From Spirosoma luteum DSM 19990 (GTDB lineage: Bacteria; Bacteroidota; Bacteroidia; Cytophagales; Spirosomataceae): DNA of 64,000 bases. Of the stretch, positions 17,664 through 25,869 are shown piece after piece; the first letter of the stretch is position 1, and each line of letters starts with the position of its first letter. The notes beneath the pieces are model-generated. The model was not told where the DNA came from. It did not search any database and saw nothing but the letters and a program-made list of their open reading frames with translations. A program made the translations under genes and the position numbers. The stretch is taken from assembly GCF_000374065.1 (NCBI RefSeq), contig NZ_KB893290.1, positions 42,989 to 106,988 of the forward strand. Reading direction: 5' to 3'.

Positions 17664-20600
17664 TTAGGCAGCTCCGTGCTGGCGGGCAAACTGACTGGGG
17701 GTCATCTGATACTGATCGCGAAAAACTTTACCAAAGTGGGAAGCGGTTTCAAAGCCCACTTTGTAAGCCGTTTCTGCCACGCCCAGCCCTCCCTGCAACA
17801 ACTCGGTCGCCCGTTTGAGCCGGTACAATCTAATCACCTCGGCGGGCGTCAGGCCGGTGAGCACCTTTAGCTTGCGATACAGACTCATACGGCTCATACC
17901 CAGCTGTAGCACTAACTGTTCGGGACCGAACGACGAGTCCTCCAAATGCTCCTCCAGCACCTCGTAAAGCTGCTGCAACATGGAATCGACTGGCTGCGGG
18001 GCCGTATAGGGCGCGGGACCGGTGGCCGGTTGGTTTAGTTCGGCCCGTACCCGGTCGCGGAACCGACGGCGGGTGTCGAGCTGGTTGCGTACCCGCAGTT
18101 GCAGCTCGGCCACCTGGAACGGTTTGGTCAGGTAATCGTCGGCGCCCAGTTCCAGGCCCTCCAGCCGGTTTTCCTGGGTGGCCTTGGCCGTCAGCAAAAT
18201 AACCGGCAGGTGGTGGGTATGGGGATGCGCTTTCAACTCCCGGCACAGCGTGTAGCCGTCCATAACCGGCATCAACACGTCAGACAGTACCAGGTCGGGT
18301 TGCCGGGCCTGGGCCAGGGCAAGTCCTTCACGTCCGTTGGCGGCCCGCAGAATCCGGCAGGTGGTGGGCAGGCTGTCGGCGATGAAGCGGGCCAGGTCGT
18401 CGTTGTCTTCCACCAGCAGGATCAGAGGCCACTCGTCGGGCAGCTCCTCTCTGTCGTTATCCAGTCCGACAACACTACTTTCGGCGGATTGGGACAGGCC
18501 GGTATCGGTATCAGGCACCACAGCCTGATAGGGCAGATCAATTGTAAAGCAGCTGCCCTGGCCTGGCTCACTCTGCACCCGGATGCTGCCCCCCTGCAGG
18601 GTAACCAACTCCCGCACCAGTGACAACCCGATCCCCGTTCCCGGCGAAACCGACTCCGATGAGCCAGCCTGAAAGAAGCGGTCGAAGATGTGGGACAGGG
18701 CAAGAGCCGTCATACCCCTGCCAGAGTCGGCTACGCTCAGGGCAATACCTCTGTCAGCGGGGGTTAGCTGCACCCTGACCCAGCCCATGTCGGTATATTT
18801 GAACGCGTTGGCGAGCAGATTGTACAGAATGCGCGCAACTTTGTCGGCATCGAACCAATAGGCAGCCGCCAGCCCGTCGGCAGAACAGGTCAGTTCTATG
18901 CCCTTAGTACTGGCCAGTGACCGGAACGAGTCGACGGTCTGGGCTACCACCGCTACCAGGTCACCCCGTACATTGACCACCGGCAAGGCCCCCGCTTCCA
19001 GCCGGGAGAGGTCCAGTAGTTGATTGACCAAGCCCAGCAACTGGTTGGCGTTACGGTCGATAGTGGCTAGCTGATACTGTACGGTAGGGTCGGGCAGTTG
19101 CTGGCTGAGGTGCTGGATGGGACCCAGAATCAGCGTCAGTGGCGTGCGGAACTCGTGGGTAATGTTGGCGAAAAAGTGGGATTTCAGTTCATCAACGGCT
19201 CTGAGTTGCTCGGTTTCCTGTCGATTGAGGTCCGTCTCGCGCCGTTGCAGGGCCAGCGACTGCCGGAGCCGATTGCTGCTCGCCCGCAAACCAGTTACGA
19301 TCAGCCCTCCCAGTGCCAGCCCGTAGAGCAGGTAGGCCCACCAGGTAGCCCACAGGGGCGGGCGGATGGTGATGGCCAACCGCCGTTGCCACCGGCTCCA
19401 CTGGCCCGACGTGTTGGACGCATTCAGCACCAGCACGTAGCTACCGGGCAGCAGGTTGGTGTAGGTGGCCACGGGCTGATCGGTTTGCTTCCAGTCCGTT
19501 TCGGCGCCCTCCAGCCGGTAGCGGTAGCGGTTTTTGTCCGGCCGGTTAAACTCCAGAGCCGCGAATTTGGCCGTGATGAAATTCAGGTTGTAGGGCAGCG
19601 TCAGGTGATCGACAGCCTGAATAGGCAGCGAATCCAGCAGAGCCGGTGAAACAGGCTGGTTGTTCACCTGTAGCTCGGTGAGTTCAACCGGCGGCTGAAA
19701 TGTGTCTTCCCGCACCTGTCGGGGGTAAAAGGCGGTAATGCCCGTCAGCCCACCCATGATAATCCGTTCACCCTGGTCCGACTGTTGACCCGTTGGCATC
19801 GGGGGCAGGTGCAGCCAGTGAAAGCGATTGAACTCATCGGCCAGCAGCCCGTCGGCGTGGGTGAACGTTCGAGTGGCAAAGGTTCGGCGGTCCAGGCGGC
19901 AGATGCCTTTGTTAGTACCCATCCACAGATAGCCCTGCTGGTCGGGGATGACCGAGTAGATCACGTTATTGGGCAGCCCATCGGCCTGCGTGATCCGGCG
20001 GCTGGTTCCCGTCCGCTTATCGAAGGCGCACAAGCCCCCTCCAAACGTACCGATCCATAACCGGTTGGGGTCGGTGGGGTCATTGCTGAGGCAAAAAAGG
20101 GAATTGCTGGACAGTGACTGGTGGTTGCGGGGTTGGTTGACGTACTGCCGCCACTGGCCCGTTGCCCGGTCGAGTCGCCAGAGCCCCTTACTCTCCGTAG
20201 CAAACCAGAGGGCCTGCTCATCTACCACGAAGGTGAGTGCGCCGAAGGTCTGCGGCCGGGGGATGCGGTAAGGCTGACTAACCCATTGCCGGTTTGCGTC
20301 GTCATAGCACCAGACCGCTGCTCCGTTAATAGCCCACACCCGTTGTTGCGGGTCCGTAGCCAGCAGCAGATTAGCCTCCTCCCGAGGCAGGCGAGTCGGC
20401 AATGGTACTGCTTCAATGCGTTTAGCCTGCAAGTCAGTTCGGTAGATAGTAGCGTTTGCCATATTACTCCACAAATACCGGTTTTGGCTGATGGTGTAAC
20501 GAAAGTCATAGCTGTACCCGTGGGCGAAAGCCGCCGGGGGGGGCAGGCTGGCGGCCGGCAGTCCCAGCCACCGGGAGCTCAGCACGTCCTGATAAAAGTT

Positions 20601-21728
20601 CGTGCGATAGGGTATCTGTTGAAAATCACCGCCCCGCAGGTCGTATTTGCGAATGCCGGCCCCCCGGGTACCAACCCACAGCACCTGCGACCGGTCGACG
20701 AACAGGCTGACACATCCTTCGATCAATTGGTTCGATTTCTCCACTTCTACAAGGCCCTGCTGGCTGGAGAACCGATAGAGAGTGTTGTCGTGATGAAAAT
20801 AGAGTCGACCCAGGCTGTCCAGCGTAGGATAGCCACTCAAATCATACCGGGATAAATTGTAGGCCGGTAAAGGATACGCGCCAAACAGTCCCGTAGCCGG
20901 GTTGAGCCAACTCACAAAGCGTTGTGAGATGGTCAGTATCTCACCGTTGGCCCTGATTTGCAGGCCGCGCAACTGGTTGTCGGGCAGGGAACCGGGTTGG
21001 CCAGGCTGATGCTGGTAGTGCGTGAACTGACGGGTGGTTTCGTCAAAGCGTTCCAATCCGTTGCGGGTGGCAATCCAGATGGTACCATCGGGTGCCTGGC
21101 TGACCTGCATGACGCTGTCACTGCGCAATGAACGGGGTTGGCCGGGCTGGTGACGAAAGTGCCACACCCGGTTAGTGGCCCGGTCGAGACACAGCAGGCC
21201 CTTGGCCCACAGCGGCACCCAGAGCCGGTCGGCCCGGTCTACATAAAGCTGGTAGGGTTGTTCATTTCCTACCGCCTGCCGATAGATGGCTCGTCGGGAG
21301 ATGTTCGTAAATGTTTCAGTTCGGGGATCGAAGACGTCGATATCCTTCTGCTCGGAGGTAATCCAGATACGCCCGTGGTGATCGGTAAACAGCCTGTCCA
21401 GCCCGGTGAACGAGAGCGAGGGTTTCCCATTGGGGTCGGGCTGGAAGACTTTGAAGTGGTGCCCATCATAGCGGCACAGGCCGTCGCGGGTGGCCACCCA
21501 GATGAACCCCTGCTGATCCTGCGTAATGGCGGGTACGAACGCCTGGGGCAGTCCCTGGCGGTCGGTAATACGCTCGGGCGGGGGCAGGTTGGGCTGGGCA
21601 ACCAGCACAGTTGTCAGCAGACTCAGCCAGCCAATCACGCCAAGCAGCGTTGCGGTAAAGCGGGACCACTGACCAAAAAACTGCGGGTATCTCATGGGCA
21701 TTAAGGGGGTGCCGACAGCACGATTCAC
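17664..21728 (-). CDS. Second hybrid two-component system (HTCS)
   Basis: 1354 residues with the same architecture as the HTCS at 9059-13420 but well diverged. Signal peptide/anchor (TLLGVIGWLSLLTTVLVAQ), propeller blades (WVATRDGLCRYDG, WIATRNGLERFD, WMGTNKGICRLDR), Y_Y_Y domain, membrane segment (WAYLLYGLALGGLIVTGL), HisKA with His858 in THEFRTP, HATPase_c (DSGRGMT, GTGIGLSLV), receiver with Asp1150 in LVLSDVLMP, and AraC HTH ending SHFGKVFRDQYQMTPSQFAR. The frame opens at 21728, but Met10 (21701) or Met12 (21695, MRYPQFFG) would give a more normal signal peptide. The genes downstream on the same strand encode two secreted proteins, its probable targets. Confidence 0.92.
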   Translation of the reverse strand: MNRAVGTPLMPMRYPQFFGQWSRFTATLLGVIGWLSLLTTVLVAQPNLPPPERITDRQGLPQAFVPAITQDQQGFIWVATRDGLCRYDGHHFKVFQPDPNGKPSLSFTGLDRLFTDHHGRIWITSEQKDIDVFDPRTETFTNISRRAIYRQAVGNEQPYQLYVDRADRLWVPLWAKGLLCLDRATNRVWHFRHQPGQPRSLRSDSVMQVSQAPDGTIWIATRNGLERFDETTRQFTHYQHQPGQPGSLPDNQLRGLQIRANGEILTISQRFVSWLNPATGLFGAYPLPAYNLSRYDLSGYPTLDSLGRLYFHHDNTLYRFSSQQGLVEVEKSNQLIEGCVSLFVDRSQVLWVGTRGAGIRKYDLRGGDFQQIPYRTNFYQDVLSSRWLGLPAASLPPPAAFAHGYSYDFRYTISQNRYLWSNMANATIYRTDLQAKRIEAVPLPTRLPREEANLLLATDPQQRVWAINGAAVWCYDDANRQWVSQPYRIPRPQTFGALTFVVDEQALWFATESKGLWRLDRATGQWRQYVNQPRNHQSLSSNSLFCLSNDPTDPNRLWIGTFGGGLCAFDKRTGTSRRITQADGLPNNVIYSVIPDQQGYLWMGTNKGICRLDRRTFATRTFTHADGLLADEFNRFHWLHLPPMPTGQQSDQGERIIMGGLTGITAFYPRQVREDTFQPPVELTELQVNNQPVSPALLDSLPIQAVDHLTLPYNLNFITAKFAALEFNRPDKNRYRYRLEGAETDWKQTDQPVATYTNLLPGSYVLVLNASNTSGQWSRWQRRLAITIRPPLWATWWAYLLYGLALGGLIVTGLRASSNRLRQSLALQRRETDLNRQETEQLRAVDELKSHFFANITHEFRTPLTLILGPIQHLSQQLPDPTVQYQLATIDRNANQLLGLVNQLLDLSRLEAGALPVVNVRGDLVAVVAQTVDSFRSLASTKGIELTCSADGLAAAYWFDADKVARILYNLLANAFKYTDMGWVRVQLTPADRGIALSVADSGRGMTALALSHIFDRFFQAGSSESVSPGTGIGLSLVRELVTLQGGSIRVQSEPGQGSCFTIDLPYQAVVPDTDTGLSQSAESSVVGLDNDREELPDEWPLILLVEDNDDLARFIADSLPTTCRILRAANGREGLALAQARQPDLVLSDVLMPVMDGYTLCRELKAHPHTHHLPVILLTAKATQENRLEGLELGADDYLTKPFQVAELQLRVRNQLDTRRRFRDRVRAELNQPATGPAPYTAPQPVDSMLQQLYEVLEEHLEDSSFGPEQLVLQLGMSRMSLYRKLKVLTGLTPAEVIRLYRLKRATELLQGGLGVAETAYKVGFETASHFGKVFRDQYQMTPSQFARQHGAA

Positions 21729-22112
21729 ACTAGGGATGTATTCAGGGTTGATTGAATCACAGTTCGGTTTGGTGGGTCTAGTTTGCTAAATCGTTCACAA
21801 GATTACTTTATTGAACTAATAAATGCTCATTTATAATTCTTTCTAGGGCAACATAAGCGGATAAAATGAGTATAAAGCGCTCTCCAGTATACTATTAAAT
21901 TGTTAGATCAACCTGAAGTAAGCTGGCACTGGTTAGACATTGCTGTTTAGTCCCCCGGGGTAAGGTGAATCGCCTGAGCAGGACACCTGTACGTTAACAT
22001 TGGGCGTAAGATTGGCCTGTCACTCCTGAAACTGGCTTGCTAACAGGCGTAGGAAGTAGGCGAATCTCACGGATTATGATCAACAGTTCAGCAATCGGTC
22101 GGCTCGTAACAC
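21729..22112. other. Intergenic region upstream of second HTCS
   Basis: About 380 bp with no supported gene. The part next to 21729 is AT-rich (about 21780-21900) and probably contains the HTCS promoter. The rest shows no repeat or coding signal. Confidence 0.5.
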
Positions 22113-22146
22113 AAAGACCCTCACCGGCTAGCCGGTGAGGGTCTTT
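22113..22146. terminator. Bidirectional terminator, perfect 34-bp palindrome
   Basis: Arms of 17 nt (22113-22129 and 22130-22146; core GACCCTCACCGGC), A-rich on the left and TTTT on the right, centred on CTAG. It ends transcription of the LOG-family gene (stop at 22165) on the minus strand. Confidence 0.85.
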
Positions 22147-22164
22147 TATGAATACTGACGCCAA

Positions 22165-22965
22165 TCAGAAATTCGGTTTCAGCAGGTACTTGTTGTAGAA
22201 CTCGTCAATAACCCTGACGGCCTCCGTTGGCGTATCGACAATGCTGATGAGTTTCATGTCTTCTTCGTTGATGTTGTGTTGCTCGCCCAGCATGACATTG
22301 GTGATCCAGTCGATCAGGCCCTGCCAGTATTGCCGCCCAACGAGTACGATGGGAAAACGGGCAATTTTGCGGGTCTGAATGAGCGTTATCGCTTCAAACA
22401 ACTCATCCAGCGTACCCATGCCGCCGGGCATCACCACGAAGCCCTGCGCGTATTTGACGAACATCACTTTACGAACAAAAAAGAAGTCGAAGTTGATATT
22501 CTTGTCGGGGTCGATGTAGATGTTGCTATGCTGCTCGAAGGGCAGTTGAATGTTCAGGCCAACGGATTTGCCGCCCTGTTCAAAGGCTCCTTTGTTACCC
22601 GCTTCCATGATACCCGGCCCACCACCGGTGATAACGCCGTAGCCATGCCGCACCAGTTTGGCCGCAATTTCTTCGGTCATTTTATAGTATGGATTGTCGG
22701 GCTTGGTACGGGCCGACCCGAAAATAGAGACGCAGGGGCCGATTTTGGCTAGTTTATCGAACCCTTCCACAAACTCGGCCATCACCTTAAAGATGACCCA
22801 TGAATCGGCCGTTTTGATCTCATTCCAGTCATGATCCTGGAACGCATCTTTGATACGCTGCTCGTCGGGGGTTAGGAGTAACTCGTCGCGCTTGGATAAA
22901 TCTTTGGCAATGCGTTCGGTGCTCTGCGTCTCAGAGCGGTGAACATTTTCTTTTGTTTCTTCCAT
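22165..22965 (-). CDS. LOG-family protein (TIGR00730 type), putative nucleoside monophosphate phosphoribohydrolase
   Basis: About 266 residues, cytoplasmic. Rossmann-like fold with the family signatures GGGPGIMEAGNKGA and PGGMGTLDE; the latter is the PGGxGTxxE motif that binds the phosphoribosyl group in LOG enzymes. Family members hydrolyse nucleoside 5'-monophosphates to base and ribose 5-phosphate (cytokinin activation in plants, purine recycling in bacteria). The frame opens 30 bp earlier at 22995, but MEETKENVH at 22965 is the more likely start because the extra residues (MRTTAFFSIY) look non-coding. The charged first about 60 residues are an N-terminal extension relative to the short LOG proteins. 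Confidence 0.88.
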   Translation of the reverse strand: MEETKENVHRSETQSTERIAKDLSKRDELLLTPDEQRIKDAFQDHDWNEIKTADSWVIFKVMAEFVEGFDKLAKIGPCVSIFGSARTKPDNPYYKMTEEIAAKLVRHGYGVITGGGPGIMEAGNKGAFEQGGKSVGLNIQLPFEQHSNIYIDPDKNINFDFFFVRKVMFVKYAQGFVVMPGGMGTLDELFEAITLIQTRKIARFPIVLVGRQYWQGLIDWITNVMLGEQHNINEEDMKLISIVDTPTEAVRVIDEFYNKYLLKPNF

Positions 22966-23148
22966 GTAGATACTAAAAAAGGCAGTGGTGCGCAAAATGG
23001 ACTCACCGGGTAAACACTAAGATAATCCGCCCTTCCCGTATCCATACAGGGTTATTCCTCTGCTATTTTTTGGAGGGCGGAATGTAGTAACACATGCGGC
23101 AGGAAAAACGTTTCAGAGACGGGATAACTCTGTTTAGTGTAGCCCGTT

Positions 23149-24360
23149 CTACTTCCGACGGCTTTCCAGAAAGTTTTCGATTCGGTCCAGGGCTACGGTC
23201 AGTTCATCGACTGTAGGCAGGCAAACAATGCGAAAGTGGTCGTTGCTGATGTAGTTGAAGCCATTGCCCGCTACCACCAGAACTTTCTGTTCTGTTAGCA
23301 GGTTGAGCACAAAATCGTCGTCATTGACCAGATTGAACTGACTCAGGTCAATTTTCGGAAAAATATACAGGGCACCCCGGGGCTTTACGCAGGTAATACC
23401 CGGAATGGCGGTCATTCGGTTATACGCCAGCATCATTTGCTTGTGCAGCCGACCCGCTGGCATCACCAGATCATTGATACTCTGATAGCCCCCCAAGGCG
23501 GTCTGGATAGCATATTGCGTGGGCACGTTGGCACAAAGCCGCATACTTGCCAGCAAGGTTAGTCCTTCAATGTACGACTTGGCCCGGTGACGTGCCCCGC
23601 TCAAAATCATCCATCCTCCTCGAAAGCCAGCGGCCCGGTAGTTTTTGGACAACCCTCCCATGGTGATGCAGAGCGTGTCCGAAATCATTTTGGCGATTGG
23701 ATAATGAACAGCATCATCATAAACGATACGGTCGTAAATCTCGTCCGAAAAAACGATGAGTTTATACCGCTCGGCCAGTCGGGAAATGCCTTCCAGCACG
23801 TCTTTACTGTAAACCGCTCCGGTTGGGTTGTTAGGGTTAATGACGACAATAGCGCGGGTCCGGGCCGTTATTTTCCGTTCCAGATCGGCCAGGTCGGGGT
23901 TCCAGTCGGCGGCTTCATCACAAACATAGTGGACGGGTTTGCCACCGCAAAACGCCACGGAGGCTGTCCAGAGTGGATAATCGGGCGAGGGCACCAGTAC
24001 TTCGTCACCTTCATTGAGCAGGGCCTGCATGGATAGCATAATCAACTCGCTAACGCCGTTGCCGATGTAAATATCGTTGATTTCGATGCCCGGCAGGCCA
24101 ATGTTCTGCGTGTGGTGCATAACCGCCTTCCGGGCCGCAAACAGGCCCCGCGAGTCGGAATAGCCCTGCGCGTTGCGAATGTTCAGGATGATGTCATGCA
24201 CGATTTCATCAGGTGCGTCGAAGCCAAACGTGGCCGGATTGCCGATGTTCAGACTGATTATTTTATATCCCTGACTTTCCAGCTCCAGTGATTTTTCATA
24301 GATGGGACCACGGATGTCATATTTCAGGTATTCCAGTCGATCACTTTTGCGTATTTCCAT
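23149..24360 (-). CDS. alaA: Pyridoxal-phosphate aminotransferase, AlaA-type (glutamate-pyruvate)
   Basis: About 403 residues, class I/II aminotransferase fold. It closely follows E. coli AlaA in its motifs: YDIRGP near the start, LNIGNPATFGFDAPDEI, IGNGVSELI, PSPDYPLWTA, NPNNPTGAVYSK, DEIYDRIVYDD, and GGLSKNYRAAGFRGGW with the PLP lysine; then MRLCANVPTQYAIQTALGGYQ. Expected reaction: alanine synthesis from pyruvate with glutamate as amino donor. The frame opens at 24408, but a TATTTTTG box at 24413-24420 would place the transcript start at about that ATG, so the internal ATG at 24360 (MEIRKSDRLEYLKYDIRGP) is preferred; it also matches the family's usual start. Confidence 0.88.
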   Translation of the reverse strand: MEIRKSDRLEYLKYDIRGPIYEKSLELESQGYKIISLNIGNPATFGFDAPDEIVHDIILNIRNAQGYSDSRGLFAARKAVMHHTQNIGLPGIEINDIYIGNGVSELIMLSMQALLNEGDEVLVPSPDYPLWTASVAFCGGKPVHYVCDEAADWNPDLADLERKITARTRAIVVINPNNPTGAVYSKDVLEGISRLAERYKLIVFSDEIYDRIVYDDAVHYPIAKMISDTLCITMGGLSKNYRAAGFRGGWMILSGARHRAKSYIEGLTLLASMRLCANVPTQYAIQTALGGYQSINDLVMPAGRLHKQMMLAYNRMTAIPGITCVKPRGALYIFPKIDLSQFNLVNDDDFVLNLLTEQKVLVVAGNGFNYISNDHFRIVCLPTVDELTVALDRIENFLESRRK

Positions 24361-24412
24361 GGCGGGCACTACTAACTCGTCGGTTTCTTCTGCGAAGGCT
24401 AATTCCATGCCA

Positions 24413-24420
24413 CAAAAATA
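24413..24420 (-). promoter_or_regulatory. -7 box TATTTTTG upstream of alaA
   Basis: Exact match to the Bacteroidota -7 consensus TAnnTTTG on the minus strand, 5 bp before the first possible ATG (24408). No clear TTTG -33 element at the usual distance. It supports use of the downstream ATG at 24360. Confidence 0.45.
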
Positions 24421-24560
24421 CGGAACTGCCGGGATAAGTCAGGGGTGTGCTTTTTTTTCGTATTTGACCAGCCAAATGAGTACCCGATGACGTTCCACGT
24501 CTTTTGAACTGGACGAACCGATTATGTTTCGTTTCAGACAGTCAACCCCAAAGCCTCCTT

Positions 24561-25391
24561 ATGCGCTATTCTTTACCCAAAACCGGTCTATTCTTACTAG
24601 TTGTTTTCCTGCTTACCAGCGGTTCGCTGGCTGTTGCCCAGATGAAACCGGGCCAGAAAGCTTACATGTATCTGATTTACCACAAACTCAATCCGGGCCT
24701 GACCATTCAGGATGCGCTGCCCGTAGAGCGGGAATGGCGAAAGATAAACCAGGCGGCCGTAGATGAGGGGAAACTGATAGGTTGGTACATGACCGTGAAG
24801 CAGTTCACCTCCAACCCCAACCAGACCGAGTATGACTACGTGACGCGTATCGTTTCGCCCGAAATGGCCATGAAAGGAGCCTCGCCCGAAGCGATGGTCC
24901 GCATCTACGGCGACAGTGTTCAGGCGAAAATGGCCGACCTGCAAAAGCGCGACCGGATGACGGCCCCGGTCGTAAAAATAGAGATATGGGAAATTACCGA
25001 TGGCACCTTCGGCCCCAACTTTGCCCCCGACAATACCCAGACGATGGTCGTGGAGCGCATAAAACGCCGGACACCGGGTGCAGACTACGAGGGGCTGGTT
25101 GGTCAGGTAAAGAAATTGGCGGAGCAGCGCGTTGCCCAGAACAACCTGACGGGCTGGGATTTTTCGACCCTGGTGGTTCCTAACGGCAGCGAAAAAGGGT
25201 ACGAATTCAGCATCGCCCAGTACGTTACCAGTCTGGGTGCCATTGCCGACCCGGTACTGGCCAGTTCAGGCAAACCCATCATGGCGGCTCCCGCTTACAA
25301 GCAACTCCGCAAACAGATGGACCAGACCTTCGATGTGGTGCGTCAGGAGGTGTACCGCTTTATGGAATATACCTCGCCGAAAAGTAATTGA
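24561..25391 (+). CDS. Secreted protein of unknown function
   Basis: 276 residues from ATG 24561, chosen because MRYSLPKTGLFLLVVFLLTS to LAVAQ is a clean signal peptide; the frame itself opens at 24504. The mature part contains two related halves (KPGQKAYMYLIYHKLNPG with WRKINQAAVDEGKLIGWYM; and PGADYEGLVGQVKKLAEQRV with NNLTGWDFSTLVVP), which suggests a duplicated alpha/beta barrel-like fold. No catalytic motif or known family was recognised. yjbQ follows 30 bp downstream, probably in the same transcript. Confidence 0.8.
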   Translation: MRYSLPKTGLFLLVVFLLTSGSLAVAQMKPGQKAYMYLIYHKLNPGLTIQDALPVEREWRKINQAAVDEGKLIGWYMTVKQFTSNPNQTEYDYVTRIVSPEMAMKGASPEAMVRIYGDSVQAKMADLQKRDRMTAPVVKIEIWEITDGTFGPNFAPDNTQTMVVERIKRRTPGADYEGLVGQVKKLAEQRVAQNNLTGWDFSTLVVPNGSEKGYEFSIAQYVTSLGAIADPVLASSGKPIMAAPAYKQLRKQMDQTFDVVRQEVYRFMEYTSPKSN

Positions 25392-25421
25392 CAAACCGGT
25401 TTTACGTTCAGGGCAACGGCA

Positions 25422-25847
25422 ATGAATATCAAGCAGCAGTCAATCTTATTACCAGCTTACCCGCGTGGTTTTCACCTCATCACCAGCCACATTGAACGGG
25501 AATTTACGGACCTGCGCCGGATCAAGGTGGGGGTAGTACAGGTATTCATTCAGCATACGTCCGCCAGCCTGACCATCAATGAAAATGCCGACCCTACCGT
25601 TCGGGGTGATTTCGAGCGTTTTTTCAATAAAACAGTACCCGAAAATGCCCCTTACTACCAGCACGATTACGAAGGGTCTGATGATATGCCCGCCCACCTA
25701 AAGGCGGCCATGCTGGGGCATTCGGTTATGATTCCCATTACGGATGGGCAGTTGAACCTGGGCACCTGGCAAGGTATTTACCTGGGCGAACACCGCAACG
25801 ACGGTGGCCGTCGGCGACTGGTGCTGACGGCCTGGGGAATCTACTAA
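25422..25847 (+). CDS. yjbQ: YjbQ family protein (UPF0047)
   Basis: 141 residues, full family length. Signatures: VFIQHTSASLTINENADP, then DMPAHLKAAMLGHSVMIPI, and GTWQGIYLGEHR near the end. Members form a compact trimeric barrel with metal-binding His/Glu residues; E. coli YjbQ has weak thiamine-phosphate synthase activity and the true role is unsettled. It follows a secreted protein gene by 30 bp and converges on the YyaL-like gene, whose stop lies 23 bp away. Confidence 0.9.
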   Translation: MNIKQQSILLPAYPRGFHLITSHIEREFTDLRRIKVGVVQVFIQHTSASLTINENADPTVRGDFERFFNKTVPENAPYYQHDYEGSDDMPAHLKAAMLGHSVMIPITDGQLNLGTWQGIYLGEHRNDGGRRRLVLTAWGIY

Positions 25848-25869
25848 CCCACTGCGCAACGATGCCCTG

